IMG/VR virus record: IMGVR_UViG_3300044922_000175
Span: 1 to 64,000 of that record
DNA: 64,000 bases
Strand: one strand, 5' to 3'
Origin: a virus
Below the pieces are notes generated by a model, which was given only the letters and a program-made list of their open reading frames with translations, was not told where the DNA came from and searched no databases. Position numbers and translations under genes: made by a program. Below are positions 14,529-22,493 of the stretch, piece after piece. The stretch's first letter is position 1; every line of letters starts with the position of its first letter.

Positions 14529-15209
14529 ATGATTAGCACTAAAGACGTGCAAGCTACAAGTAGCTCGCCAAAGAAAACCCTGAGCCCCGGTGAACACACC
14601 GTGAAAATTAACTCTATTGCATTAGAGAGTGTAAGTTACAAAGCAGGTGCATACCACCTGATTCTTAACGTAGAAGGTCCTGACATGGGATCAGAATTTG
14701 AAGGATTCTTAGTAGACAAAGACAAGCCTAATGGTGCCCGTTACAAGGGTCAGATTGGTAAGGTTAAGTTTGGCTTTTATCCTTTCTCTGATGGTGAAAC
14801 CAAAACTGGTATCAAGATCAGTAGAGATTTGAGTATTTTACGTGCAGTACAGCAGTTATGTATTGCCGGAAATAAACTTGAGTGGTTTGAAGAAGCAGAT
14901 GGTAAGTTTGCAACTATTGAAGATTTTGTTAAAGCAGCCGGTACAATCATTTCTGATGATACCTTATTTAACATGTGTATCAATGGTAAAGAGTATGAGA
15001 AGAATGGTTATATCAACTATGATTTATTCTTACCAAAGTCTAGCAAAGAGGCCTATGCTGTAGAGTCTGCAGCTGCAAGCCCAAGTAAATTAATCTCTTA
15101 CAATCCTGAGTTACATATCAAGAAAGCTAAGGTAGAAACAGTAGCATCATTTGGTGATACTAATCCTTTTACCTCTGATTCTGGTACATCTACAGGATTT
15201 GAGTTTTAA
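14529..15209 (+). CDS. Putative single-stranded DNA-binding protein
   Basis: Protein of 226 residues starting MISTKDVQATS. The N-terminal 100 residues are beta-rich (EHTVKINSIALESVSY, AYHLILNVEG) as in OB-fold proteins. The C-terminus is a flexible Ser/Thr tail ending DSGTSTGFEF, like the acidic or hydrophobic tips by which SSBs recruit partners. It directly follows the RecA-like ATPase and is closed by the terminator at 15229. Assignment is from architecture and context, as no direct family match could be made by eye. Confidence 0.5.
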   Translation: MISTKDVQATSSSPKKTLSPGEHTVKINSIALESVSYKAGAYHLILNVEGPDMGSEFEGFLVDKDKPNGARYKGQIGKVKFGFYPFSDGETKTGIKISRDLSILRAVQQLCIAGNKLEWFEEADGKFATIEDFVKAAGTIISDDTLFNMCINGKEYEKNGYINYDLFLPKSSKEAYAVESAAASPSKLISYNPELHIKKAKVETVASFGDTNPFTSDSGTSTGFEF

Positions 15210-15228
15210 GTTTTAAAGTTTATTATAT

Positions 15229-15258
15229 AAAAGGGGGATTATATGGTCCCCCTTTTTT
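15229..15258 (+). terminator. Intrinsic terminator after the SSB-like gene
   Basis: AAAAGGGGGA (15229-15238) pairs with TCCCCCTTTT (15247-15256) around an eight-base loop and continues into a T run to 15258. It has the same G5/C5 core as the terminators at 6341 and 22456. Confidence 0.85.
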
Positions 15259-15265
15259 ATTATTG
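15258..15265 (+). promoter_or_regulatory. Weak -7 element (TATTATTG) before the primase
   Basis: TATTATTG differs from TAnnTTTG by one base. It lies immediately after a terminator and ends five bases before the ATG at 15271, the same spacing as the stronger elements at 6371, 9413 and 27493. Supporting evidence is positional only. Confidence 0.35.
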
Positions 15266-15270
15266 CAGTT

Positions 15271-16260
15271 ATGATTAGCACAAAGATTCTAATTCCGGAT
15301 ATAAAGTCAGTACCTATTACATGGGTATTTGAGCATTATTGTAGATTAGATCAGAAGTTAACTGGTCAAGATATTAAGATAAAGTCCGTCTTTAATCCTA
15401 GTGAAAGAACTCCTAGTATGTGTATTTACTTTAAACAAGATAAAGAAAAATATTACTACAAAGATTTCTCAACGGATAATGGCGGTGATTGTATTGACTT
15501 AGTACAGAAGATGCTTGGTATAGATACCCGGTTAAATACTATGCACAAGCTTGTAAGAGATTACAATGAGTTTGTATTGCATAATAACGGTGGTTATGAC
15601 TTACAAGTGTTTAAACAGTACAATAAATACAAGATTGATAGATATGAAGTTAGGCAATGGAATACACTAGATAAAGGTTATTGGGGTAAATATGGTATAG
15701 GTTCTAAAATGCTAGAACACTACAACATAAAACCTCTAAGTAGTTACAGCATGTTCAAAGAAGAGGATGGTATATATAAAGTCTTAAATATTGAAGGCTC
15801 TAATATATATGGTTACTTTAAGAAAGATGGTACACTAGTTAAAATCTATCAGCCTAAAGTTCAGAAGAAGAAATTCTTAAAAGTAAAAGATTATGTACAA
15901 GGTAGTGAGCAACTATTCGGTAATGATTTATTAGTGATTGTATCCTCTCTCAAAGATGGTATGTGTTTAAAGAAGATGTATCCCCATATAGATTTTCTGG
16001 CACCAGATTCTGAGAATACAATGATTAAGAAAGAATATCTAAATGTCATTAGTGGTAACTATAAAAGTTGCTATATACTATTTGATAATGATGATGCCGG
16101 TAATAGAGCTACAATAAAGTATTGTAATCAATTTCTTTATTTAAAACCTTTATATTTGCCTTTCTCTAAAGACATCTCTGATTCTGTAAAGGATCATGGA
16201 TATCAAAAGATAAAGGAATATTTAGATAATTACTATGACAACATTTATCATACCGGGTAA
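15271..16260 (+). CDS. DnaG-type primase with TOPRIM domain, zinc ligands lost
   Basis: Protein of 329 residues. The N-terminal segment (FNPSERTPSM, then YYKDFSTDNGGDCIDLVQ) follows the CHC2 zinc-binding fold of DnaG, but the Cys/His ligands are replaced. The catalytic TOPRIM domain has VSSLKDGMCL (about 229-238) and the metal motif FDNDDAG (271-277). It should make RNA primers for the fork. MISTK start shared with two neighbours. It overlaps the RusA gene by 26 nt. Confidence 0.82.
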   Translation: MISTKILIPDIKSVPITWVFEHYCRLDQKLTGQDIKIKSVFNPSERTPSMCIYFKQDKEKYYYKDFSTDNGGDCIDLVQKMLGIDTRLNTMHKLVRDYNEFVLHNNGGYDLQVFKQYNKYKIDRYEVRQWNTLDKGYWGKYGIGSKMLEHYNIKPLSSYSMFKEEDGIYKVLNIEGSNIYGYFKKDGTLVKIYQPKVQKKKFLKVKDYVQGSEQLFGNDLLVIVSSLKDGMCLKKMYPHIDFLAPDSENTMIKKEYLNVISGNYKSCYILFDNDDAGNRATIKYCNQFLYLKPLYLPFSKDISDSVKDHGYQKIKEYLDNYYDNIYHTG

Positions 16261-16612
16261 CACACCATCTAGTAAGAATGGTAGAGTATGGACAGGCAGA
16301 TACAGTATTGCAAGTGCAGCAACAAGAAAGTGGAAACTTGCTACTGATGAGCACTGGAAAGCACAAGCCAAGCAGTTTAGAAAAGAATCTAAAGATCTTG
16401 GTAAACCATTGTATATAGAGTTTAAGTTCTATAGAAAGAGCAGACATAAGTTTGACTTGATTAACATAGCACAAGCTGTACAAGATGCAATGGTAAACTA
16501 TGATTGGATAGATGATGATAACGCTGATGAACTAGTGCCGGTATTTGCTACTTATGAGTATGATAATAAAAACCCAAGAGTTGAAATTAAAATCCTAAAG
16601 AAATGGAAGTAA
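16235..16612 (+). CDS. RusA-like Holliday junction resolvase
   Basis: Protein of 125 residues, the usual RusA length. The N-terminus has PGNTPSSKNGRVW, the central acidic motif HKFDLINIAQAVQDAM contains D74, and IDDDNADEL holds D93-D95. These match the RusA pattern (P-sK-R, D-DN, D-D). It would cleave four-way junctions during recombination or before packaging. Overlaps the primase gene. Confidence 0.82.
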   Translation: MTTFIIPGNTPSSKNGRVWTGRYSIASAATRKWKLATDEHWKAQAKQFRKESKDLGKPLYIEFKFYRKSRHKFDLINIAQAVQDAMVNYDWIDDDNADELVPVFATYEYDNKNPRVEIKILKKWK

Positions 16613-16830
16613 AAAAGAAGATTAAGGTAATGTACGCTTTTAGTCAAGCTGCAGCTCTTTATGTAGACATTCATGGTTGGGATGCATTGTTTAGTAATAA
16701 ACATGAATCAATGCAGGAAGACTATGATTATGGTATTAAAGAATTTGATACCAAGAAAGAAGCAGAAGCCTATGTTAGTGGTGTAAATGATGCAAATGGT
16801 TGGACAGACCCTGTAGCAGAGATTGTGTGA
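16603..16830 (+). CDS. Small phage hypothetical protein
   Basis: Protein of 75 residues. The C-terminal block FDTKKEAEAYVSGVNDANGW is a motif I recognise from short uncharacterised phage proteins. It overlaps the RusA gene by 10 nt, and its stop overlaps the GTG start of the next gene. Function unknown. Confidence 0.55.
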   Translation: MEVKKKIKVMYAFSQAAALYVDIHGWDALFSNKHESMQEDYDYGIKEFDTKKEAEAYVSGVNDANGWTDPVAEIV

Positions 16831-17087
16831 AGGAATCAGATTTAAAAGAAATTAGAAAGGCTTATATATTAGCTAAAGCACTTAATGTGCAGTATCAGTT
16901 TATTAGAGAACTTGTAAATCCAGAACTTAAAAAATCTGTAAACGAGGCAAAAGCTAAGAACTCTCATGTGATCAAGATTGTAAATGATTATTTCTCTAAG
17001 AGAAATGTTACAGGCTCATTTATAGATCAGGAAGAAGAATTAGCATTTCAGTTTTTAGAGGAACTGGATAAGATTACAAAACTTTAA
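16827..17087 (+). CDS. Hypothetical helical protein with GTG start
   Basis: Protein of 86 residues. The GTG at 16827 overlaps the previous stop (GTGA), which mirrors the ATGA junctions elsewhere and is preferred over the ATG at 16800 inside the upstream gene. The body is helical and charged (VKESDLKEIRKAYILAKALN). Not recognised. It lies just before the peptidase/VWA gene. Confidence 0.5.
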   Translation: MKESDLKEIRKAYILAKALNVQYQFIRELVNPELKKSVNEAKAKNSHVIKIVNDYFSKRNVTGSFIDQEEELAFQFLEELDKITKL

Positions 17088-17100
17088 ACCCAAACTTACT

Positions 17101-18240
17101 ATGAGAAAAGACGAAGAACTGGCATTAGCCGGGAAAGAACTTATGCTTGAACAACCCTTCTATGGTATGTTCTTGATAGGTCTTAACAAAGAATGGAATA
17201 ACAGAATTCCAACTGCTGGTGTAAGCAAACACAACATTAATTATAAGCTTGTGATTAACTCAGATTTCTGGGCTAGTCTACCACATGACCACAAGAAAGG
17301 TCTATTGTGGCATGAGCTTTTACATATTGTGTTTGATCACCTTAACTTACGAGATGAGTTTGCAGACAAGAAGTTATTTAACATAGCTGCTGACTGTGAG
17401 CTTAATCAGTATATTACTCCAAGCTGTCTTCCAGACGGTGCTATTGTACCTAGTTCATTTCCTAACTTGAGACTTGATTATAAAGCAGGTACTAAATACT
17501 ATTATGATATGCTACAAAAGAATCAAGATGATGAAGATGTACAAAACATGATGGGTAATGGTGATGATATGCATCCTACATGGGAAGAGTTTGATAACCT
17601 AAGTGATTCCGAAAAGAAATTACTTAAGTCTCAAGCTGAGTATCAACTTAGAGAGGCAGCAGAAGAGTGTCTAAAAGCTAGAGGTCATTTACCTGGAGAA
17701 ATTAGTGAGATTTATAAAAGAATCACTGCAGTTACTCCAAGTAAATTTAACTGGAAAGCTTATCTGAGAAGATTTGCTGGTAACTCTTATATTGTTGAGA
17801 CTAAGTTATCTAGAAAGAAGATTAACAAAAGATATCCGGATGCTCCCGGAATGAAATTTAAACCCAAGAAACATATCTTGGTTGCAATAGATACATCTGG
17901 TAGTGTGAGCAATGATGAACTTGTAGAGTTCTTCAATGAAATTAAACACATGCATAAAACCGGAACAGAGATTACAGTATTACAGTGTGATACAGAGATT
18001 ACTAGTGTTGAGAGTTATAACCCTAAGAAGGATGTAGAAGTCAAAGGCCGTGGAGGTACTGAGTTTGATCCCGTACTAGAATATTATAACAAGAATACTA
18101 AAAGATACACATGTCTTATTTATTTAACAGATGGTGAATGTTATACAACAGTTACACCAAGAGGTAGAATGCTTTGGGTTATTTCTTCAAAAGCCCAAAT
18201 CAATGAGCAACTACCCGGTCCCCAAATCCAATTAAATTAA
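17101..18240 (+). CDS. Metallopeptidase-like plus VWA domain protein (DUF2201 type)
   Basis: Protein of 379 residues with two parts. Near residues 71-75 it has HELLH, a zincin-like motif, followed by FNIAADCELNQYI. From about residue 260 it is a von Willebrand factor A domain with the MIDAS motif DTSGS (264-268), a GRGGTEFDPVLEY loop and IYLTDGECY. This is the DUF2201 arrangement. Such proteins pair with MoxR-family AAA+ ATPases, and a MoxR gene follows after 13 nt. The pair probably acts as a metal-dependent chaperone or remodelling machine. Its phage target is unknown. Confidence 0.8.
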   Translation: MRKDEELALAGKELMLEQPFYGMFLIGLNKEWNNRIPTAGVSKHNINYKLVINSDFWASLPHDHKKGLLWHELLHIVFDHLNLRDEFADKKLFNIAADCELNQYITPSCLPDGAIVPSSFPNLRLDYKAGTKYYYDMLQKNQDDEDVQNMMGNGDDMHPTWEEFDNLSDSEKKLLKSQAEYQLREAAEECLKARGHLPGEISEIYKRITAVTPSKFNWKAYLRRFAGNSYIVETKLSRKKINKRYPDAPGMKFKPKKHILVAIDTSGSVSNDELVEFFNEIKHMHKTGTEITVLQCDTEITSVESYNPKKDVEVKGRGGTEFDPVLEYYNKNTKRYTCLIYLTDGECYTTVTPRGRMLWVISSKAQINEQLPGPQIQLN

Positions 18241-18253
18241 AAACCCTAAAAAC

Positions 18254-19435
18254 ATGGCACAAGTAAAATTAAACAGCGCTGAATTAAAAGATTTCATTAA
18301 GCACGTAATTAACAACAACAGATTCATTCAGGGTCAAGGTAAAGTACCAACAGCTTTGAATGTAGTAGGTAATGCAGGTCTTGGTAAAACTACAATTGTC
18401 TCTAACCTTGCAAAAGAAGAGGGTATGCAGTTTGTAAAAATTAACCTTGCAATGATAGAAGAGTTATCAGATCTAGTAGGATTTCCAGTTAAGGAATTTC
18501 AGATTGGTAAAGATACTCCTGATGGTCTTAAGACTAAGTGGGTAACTGAGATGGAAGCTGAGCTAGCAGTTAAGGCCGGGTTTAAACTAACCGGTGCAAG
18601 GCGCACTGCTTATTGTGCACCTGAATGGATTTCTGGTAAAGGTGAGTCTGGTATCTTATTATTAGATGATTACACTCGTGCAGATCCTAGAATGATTCAG
18701 GCTTGTATGGATTTGATTAACACTCAAGAGTATATCTCATGGAAGTTACCTAAAGACTGGACTATCATCCTTACTACTAACCCTGATGGTGGTGATTATC
18801 ACGTAAATAGTATGGACGTAGCACAAACTACTCGCTTTATTTCTTGTGACTTAAAGTTTGATGTAGACTGTTGGGCACAGTGGGCAGAAGAAACAGCTAT
18901 GGATGGTAGATGTATTAACTTTATCTTGAAGCATCCTGAAGTTGTTACTGAGTCTACTAACCCACGTGCAATTACTACATTCTTTAATGCTATCTCTAGC
19001 TTTGAGAAGTTTGAAGATAACCTACCTATGATCCAAATGATTGGTGAAGGTTCTGTTGGTGCAGACATGACTAGCTTGTTTACTTTGTTTATCAATAACA
19101 AACTGGACCAGTTGATGTCTCCTAAAGACATTATCTTACATGACAATGAGGATTATATCGTAGGCACTTTGAAGTCTACAATTGGTAGAGGTGACGATTA
19201 CCGGGCAGACATTGCTAGTATTATGAGTACTAGGATTGTAAACTTTGCCTTGGCACACTTCAAAACAAATCCTATGAAGAGTGAAGTAATCAAACGTTTT
19301 GAGAAATTAGTAGTGGATGAGATATTTGCTATTGACCTTAAGTATATGATTGTAAGAAATCTTATTAATGGTAACAAGCAAAAATTTCAAAAGCTTATGT
19401 TGAACGATAAAGTTATGGAGTACACAATCCGATGA
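18254..19435 (+). CDS. MoxR-family AAA+ ATPase
   Basis: Protein of 393 residues. Walker A GNAGLGKTT (K45), Walker B LLLDDYTRAD (about 134-143), the sensor region WTIILTTNPDGG and the arginine-finger region TTRF fit the AAA_5/MoxR family. It is adjacent to a VWA/metallopeptidase gene and overlaps the 353-residue unknown gene by 4 nt. The three genes form one unit comparable to RavA-ViaA systems. The ATPase should drive conformational work on a bound client. Confidence 0.85.
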   Translation: MAQVKLNSAELKDFIKHVINNNRFIQGQGKVPTALNVVGNAGLGKTTIVSNLAKEEGMQFVKINLAMIEELSDLVGFPVKEFQIGKDTPDGLKTKWVTEMEAELAVKAGFKLTGARRTAYCAPEWISGKGESGILLLDDYTRADPRMIQACMDLINTQEYISWKLPKDWTIILTTNPDGGDYHVNSMDVAQTTRFISCDLKFDVDCWAQWAEETAMDGRCINFILKHPEVVTESTNPRAITTFFNAISSFEKFEDNLPMIQMIGEGSVGADMTSLFTLFINNKLDQLMSPKDIILHDNEDYIVGTLKSTIGRGDDYRADIASIMSTRIVNFALAHFKTNPMKSEVIKRFEKLVVDEIFAIDLKYMIVRNLINGNKQKFQKLMLNDKVMEYTIR

Positions 19436-20493
19436 AAAATTTGTATTTAAGAATAGATGGTAATAAGTATCTAAAGAAAGTAGGTGAGACTTATTCTCCT
19501 TATGGTTTTAGTAGTAGTAACTATAAAGACTTGTTAGACTGTCTTAAGTTAGAAAGCCTTAATGTTGTAGATCCAACAATCTTTGATGGATTAAATACAT
19601 CATCACAAAGTCTTGTAGCTGGTGACAAAGTATTTATAATGCCGGGGGTAACCATCCCCCGGTATAAAATACGGGAAACTGGTAAAGAGATTGGTTTTGA
19701 TATAGTAAGAAATCAAACTAAAGCAACCAAAGTAGTCTTTAACAAGAAACAGGTTATAGAGGAAATGATAGACAAAAGAAATGAGATGGGAATACCTATT
19801 AACAGTGTAAAACAAATGTTTGAAACTTATAATGTTAGTGCTCCTGAACTAGATGATCCAGATACAGGTAGTTATATTGTTGTAGACTGGTCATTACTTA
19901 GAGGACTCAATCATGTCTATAATAGTGTTATATCTGGCAATACAGATGGTCTAGAAACTAATCATTTTTATACTTATCGCTTTAAAGAAGATGCTTATGA
20001 GCAACTAATCAATGACTTGCTAGCTAATACTAAAGTTATCATCTCTGATAAAGATGTAATGAAACAGTGTAATGGTTCTCAACCACTTAACTCTGAATCT
20101 TATACAAGATTAGTAAGTATGTTTAGTTCAAATCAGAATCAGGAAATTGCCTTGGAGTTACTATGTAACTGTGACTATGATCAGTCTATGGTATATATCT
20201 TGAAGTTGATATCTAGATTTAATCTACGTAATATGCCCGGTACAAACCATGTAAACTATAAAGCATTTAGACAGTACATGACTATACACTGGGATATTGA
20301 TCCTAACTATTACAGTGGTGATATTATAGATATTGTTCGTAGATTAGCAGATGGTGGTAAACTTAAAAGAGAATACCTGTCTGAGTTTAAAGAGGATATT
20401 CTAAAGCATGTAAAAACATATGGTGAAAATAATATCTTCACTATAAGTGCAATTCAAATGAATGAAACATACAAAGAAAAAATAGTAGAATGA
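19432..20493 (+). CDS. Unknown third partner of the MoxR-VWA unit
   Basis: Protein of 353 residues starting MKNLYLRIDGNKYLKKVG. The N-terminal part is beta-rich, and the central part contains KQVIEEMIDKRNEMGIPI and a probable all-helical region. No catalytic motif is visible. The stop/start overlaps with the ATPase before (ATGA) and the nuclease after suggest coordinated translation. It is the best candidate for the client or adaptor of the MoxR-VWA pair. Confidence 0.45.
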   Translation: MKNLYLRIDGNKYLKKVGETYSPYGFSSSNYKDLLDCLKLESLNVVDPTIFDGLNTSSQSLVAGDKVFIMPGVTIPRYKIRETGKEIGFDIVRNQTKATKVVFNKKQVIEEMIDKRNEMGIPINSVKQMFETYNVSAPELDDPDTGSYIVVDWSLLRGLNHVYNSVISGNTDGLETNHFYTYRFKEDAYEQLINDLLANTKVIISDKDVMKQCNGSQPLNSESYTRLVSMFSSNQNQEIALELLCNCDYDQSMVYILKLISRFNLRNMPGTNHVNYKAFRQYMTIHWDIDPNYYSGDIIDIVRRLADGGKLKREYLSEFKEDILKHVKTYGENNIFTISAIQMNETYKEKIVE

Positions 20494-21464
20494 CAGATCA
20501 AGAGTTAATAGAACAGTTTTATAAAACTAAGTATTACATTAGTTACTCAGGACTAAGCAAACTAAGGTTTAGTCCTAGATTGTTCTTCACTCATTACATC
20601 CTCCAACAAAAGGAAGAATCGGTTGGTGCACATTTAGTAGAGGGCAGGTTAATTCACTGCCTTCTACTACAACCGGATGAGTATGATAATCAATTCTATG
20701 TAGCTAAAAGTAAACTTCCTTCAGATAATCTTAAGGATATTGTAGATAAAATATTTAGAGAGCACCCTGAATGTAGTGATTTGTCTAACTTTCAAGATGA
20801 AATCTTAAACATTTTAATAGAAAAGAACCTTTACCAGACACTAAAAACGGATGAGCAAAGACTAGCCAAGGTAATTACACCAATTACTACTGACTATCTT
20901 ACTGATCTTATAAATAGTATTGGTAAATCTGTAATTGATCAGAGCACATATGATAAATGCTTACGGGTAGTAACTAAGTTTAAAGCTAATCCGGAAGTTA
21001 GATATCATTTGGGTCTAGATATTACAGAGTTTGATGATGTTAAGTTTCATAGAGAGTTACCAGCAGCTTGTGATCTAGTTGACTACAAGTTTGGTATCAA
21101 GGGTATTCTTGACAGTGTAATTGTAGATGATGTAAACAAAGTAATTAAGATAGCAGACGTTAAGACTACTAGTAAGACAATCCCTGAATTCAAAGAGAGT
21201 GTAGAGTACTACAACTATTGGATGCAGGCAGCAATGTATGTACTACTAGCTAAATGTCACTTCTTAAAACTTGATTACACTTACGAGTATTCTTTTGTGG
21301 TGGTAGACAAGTATGAGCAGATTTATTGCTTTCCTGTTTCTCAGTTAACACTGGATGACTGGAATGAAAGATTTAGAAAAGCGCTAAATGAAGCACATTA
21401 TCACTATGAAAATAGAGATTATTCTCTACCTTATGAGTATATTGTAAACAAAATAATACTATGA
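20490..21464 (+). CDS. PD-(D/E)XK exonuclease, RecB/Cas4-like
   Basis: Protein of 324 residues. The fold markers are in order: YSGLSKLRFSPRLFF at the N-terminus, GRLIHCLLL (helix with His), then ILDSVIVDD with D208 and ADVKT with D223 and K225, and the Q-containing helix YNYWMQAAMYVLL. This is the RecB-like nuclease pattern of phage recombination exonucleases. It probably resects DNA ends, supplying single strands to the RecA-like protein at 13840. Confidence 0.8.
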   Translation: MTDQELIEQFYKTKYYISYSGLSKLRFSPRLFFTHYILQQKEESVGAHLVEGRLIHCLLLQPDEYDNQFYVAKSKLPSDNLKDIVDKIFREHPECSDLSNFQDEILNILIEKNLYQTLKTDEQRLAKVITPITTDYLTDLINSIGKSVIDQSTYDKCLRVVTKFKANPEVRYHLGLDITEFDDVKFHRELPAACDLVDYKFGIKGILDSVIVDDVNKVIKIADVKTTSKTIPEFKESVEYYNYWMQAAMYVLLAKCHFLKLDYTYEYSFVVVDKYEQIYCFPVSQLTLDDWNERFRKALNEAHYHYENRDYSLPYEYIVNKIIL

Positions 21465-22021
21465 AAAAATTACATGACAAGTACACACAGAAATCCCGGA
21501 TATTCTTATACCCGGCACTAAACATTAGAAGAGGCAGTCATATCAAACCCATACAGACTTACATTGCATGGGAAGAGATTGTATCTCCTACTGATAGAAA
21601 ACTTATTTGCGTTTATGATATACAAGATAATGAAGACTATCAAATCTTTGAGAGGGTTAAGTTGTTTGGTAATGATAAGTTCTGTGAGTTTAGACAGACT
21701 ACAGATAACAAGGGTATTTATATTTTTACATTTGATGACCGAGCTTATGACTGGGATAAATTTGTAAAGGGTAAATATTCTCAACTGTCTGATGCTGCAA
21801 AAGATGAGATTGAAAGATTCTATGGTAAAGACTCTAGTACTTATGAGTACGTGATGAGCTATCTATACCCTGAAGACTATTTTGATATCTATGCAGAGCT
21901 GTTAGGAGTCAATGTAAATATCCTAAAAGGCGTTGGAGAATTATGTGCTCCTTATAACGCTGAAAAAGAAACACTTAAAATACCTGTAGAGAATTTGGAA
22001 ATGAAAGATTTAATTATTTGA
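21461..22021 (+). CDS. Conserved phage hypothetical protein (FLYPALNI motif)
   Basis: Protein of 186 residues with KSRIFLYPALNIRRGSH near the start, then QTYIAWEEI and a later ESYV-like YEYVMSYLYPEDY block. I recall this succession from an uncharacterised protein of large aquatic phages. It overlaps the nuclease gene by 4 nt and lies three bases before the next start. Function unknown. Confidence 0.55.
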   Translation: MKKLHDKYTQKSRIFLYPALNIRRGSHIKPIQTYIAWEEIVSPTDRKLICVYDIQDNEDYQIFERVKLFGNDKFCEFRQTTDNKGIYIFTFDDRAYDWDKFVKGKYSQLSDAAKDEIERFYGKDSSTYEYVMSYLYPEDYFDIYAELLGVNVNILKGVGELCAPYNAEKETLKIPVENLEMKDLII

Positions 22022-22030
22022 TTTGTGTAT

Positions 22031-22423
22031 ATGAAAGATAGTATGTTATGTATTAGTTCCGTATGGAACGGTCAGGAGAGTTTTAAAGTTATACCTTTAG
22101 TAGAAACTTGTCCTTATGTAGAAATGATTTATGATCCAGAAGCAAGCATGTTGGTTATCATCTCAAAAATTATTAAAGATGCTTACCATATGATTCCTAG
22201 AATGGATGATAAAGGTGATGTAGTATTTACTAAGAATAGAAAGAATCCAGAGAAAAGTTACGCGGAAGAGAGAAGACTGGTTGAGTCTTTCCAAGAGTAT
22301 TATATACATAAGAAAGAAGAGATCTTAGATATCATTGCTAAATTTGCAATGAATCATGATACTTTTAACTTTAGTATCTTGGAAAAAGAATCAGTAGGAA
22401 TCACGGGTCCAACTCAAGTATAG
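22031..22423 (+). CDS. Hypothetical protein, last gene before terminator
   Basis: Protein of 130 residues from ATG 22031 (MKDSMLCISSVWNGQ). A GTG at 22025 would add two residues. It has beta-rich first and helical last thirds (YYIHKKEEILDIIAKFA). Partner of the 21461 product by position. No family recognised. A terminator follows at 22456. Confidence 0.5.
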   Translation: MKDSMLCISSVWNGQESFKVIPLVETCPYVEMIYDPEASMLVIISKIIKDAYHMIPRMDDKGDVVFTKNRKNPEKSYAEERRLVESFQEYYIHKKEEILDIIAKFAMNHDTFNFSILEKESVGITGPTQV

Positions 22424-22455
22424 GGTCTTGAGGATTGCCATATAAACCAACAATT

Positions 22456-22485
22456 AAGGGGGATGTAATAGTCCCCCTTTTTTTT
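22456..22485 (+). terminator. Intrinsic terminator before the DNA polymerase gene
   Basis: AAGGGGGA (22456-22463) pairs with TCCCCCTT (22472-22479) and runs into eight T (22478-22485). No good promoter motif is visible between it and the polymerase ATG at 22494, so some read-through may feed the polymerase. Confidence 0.85.
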
Positions 22486-22493
22486 CTAAAACT

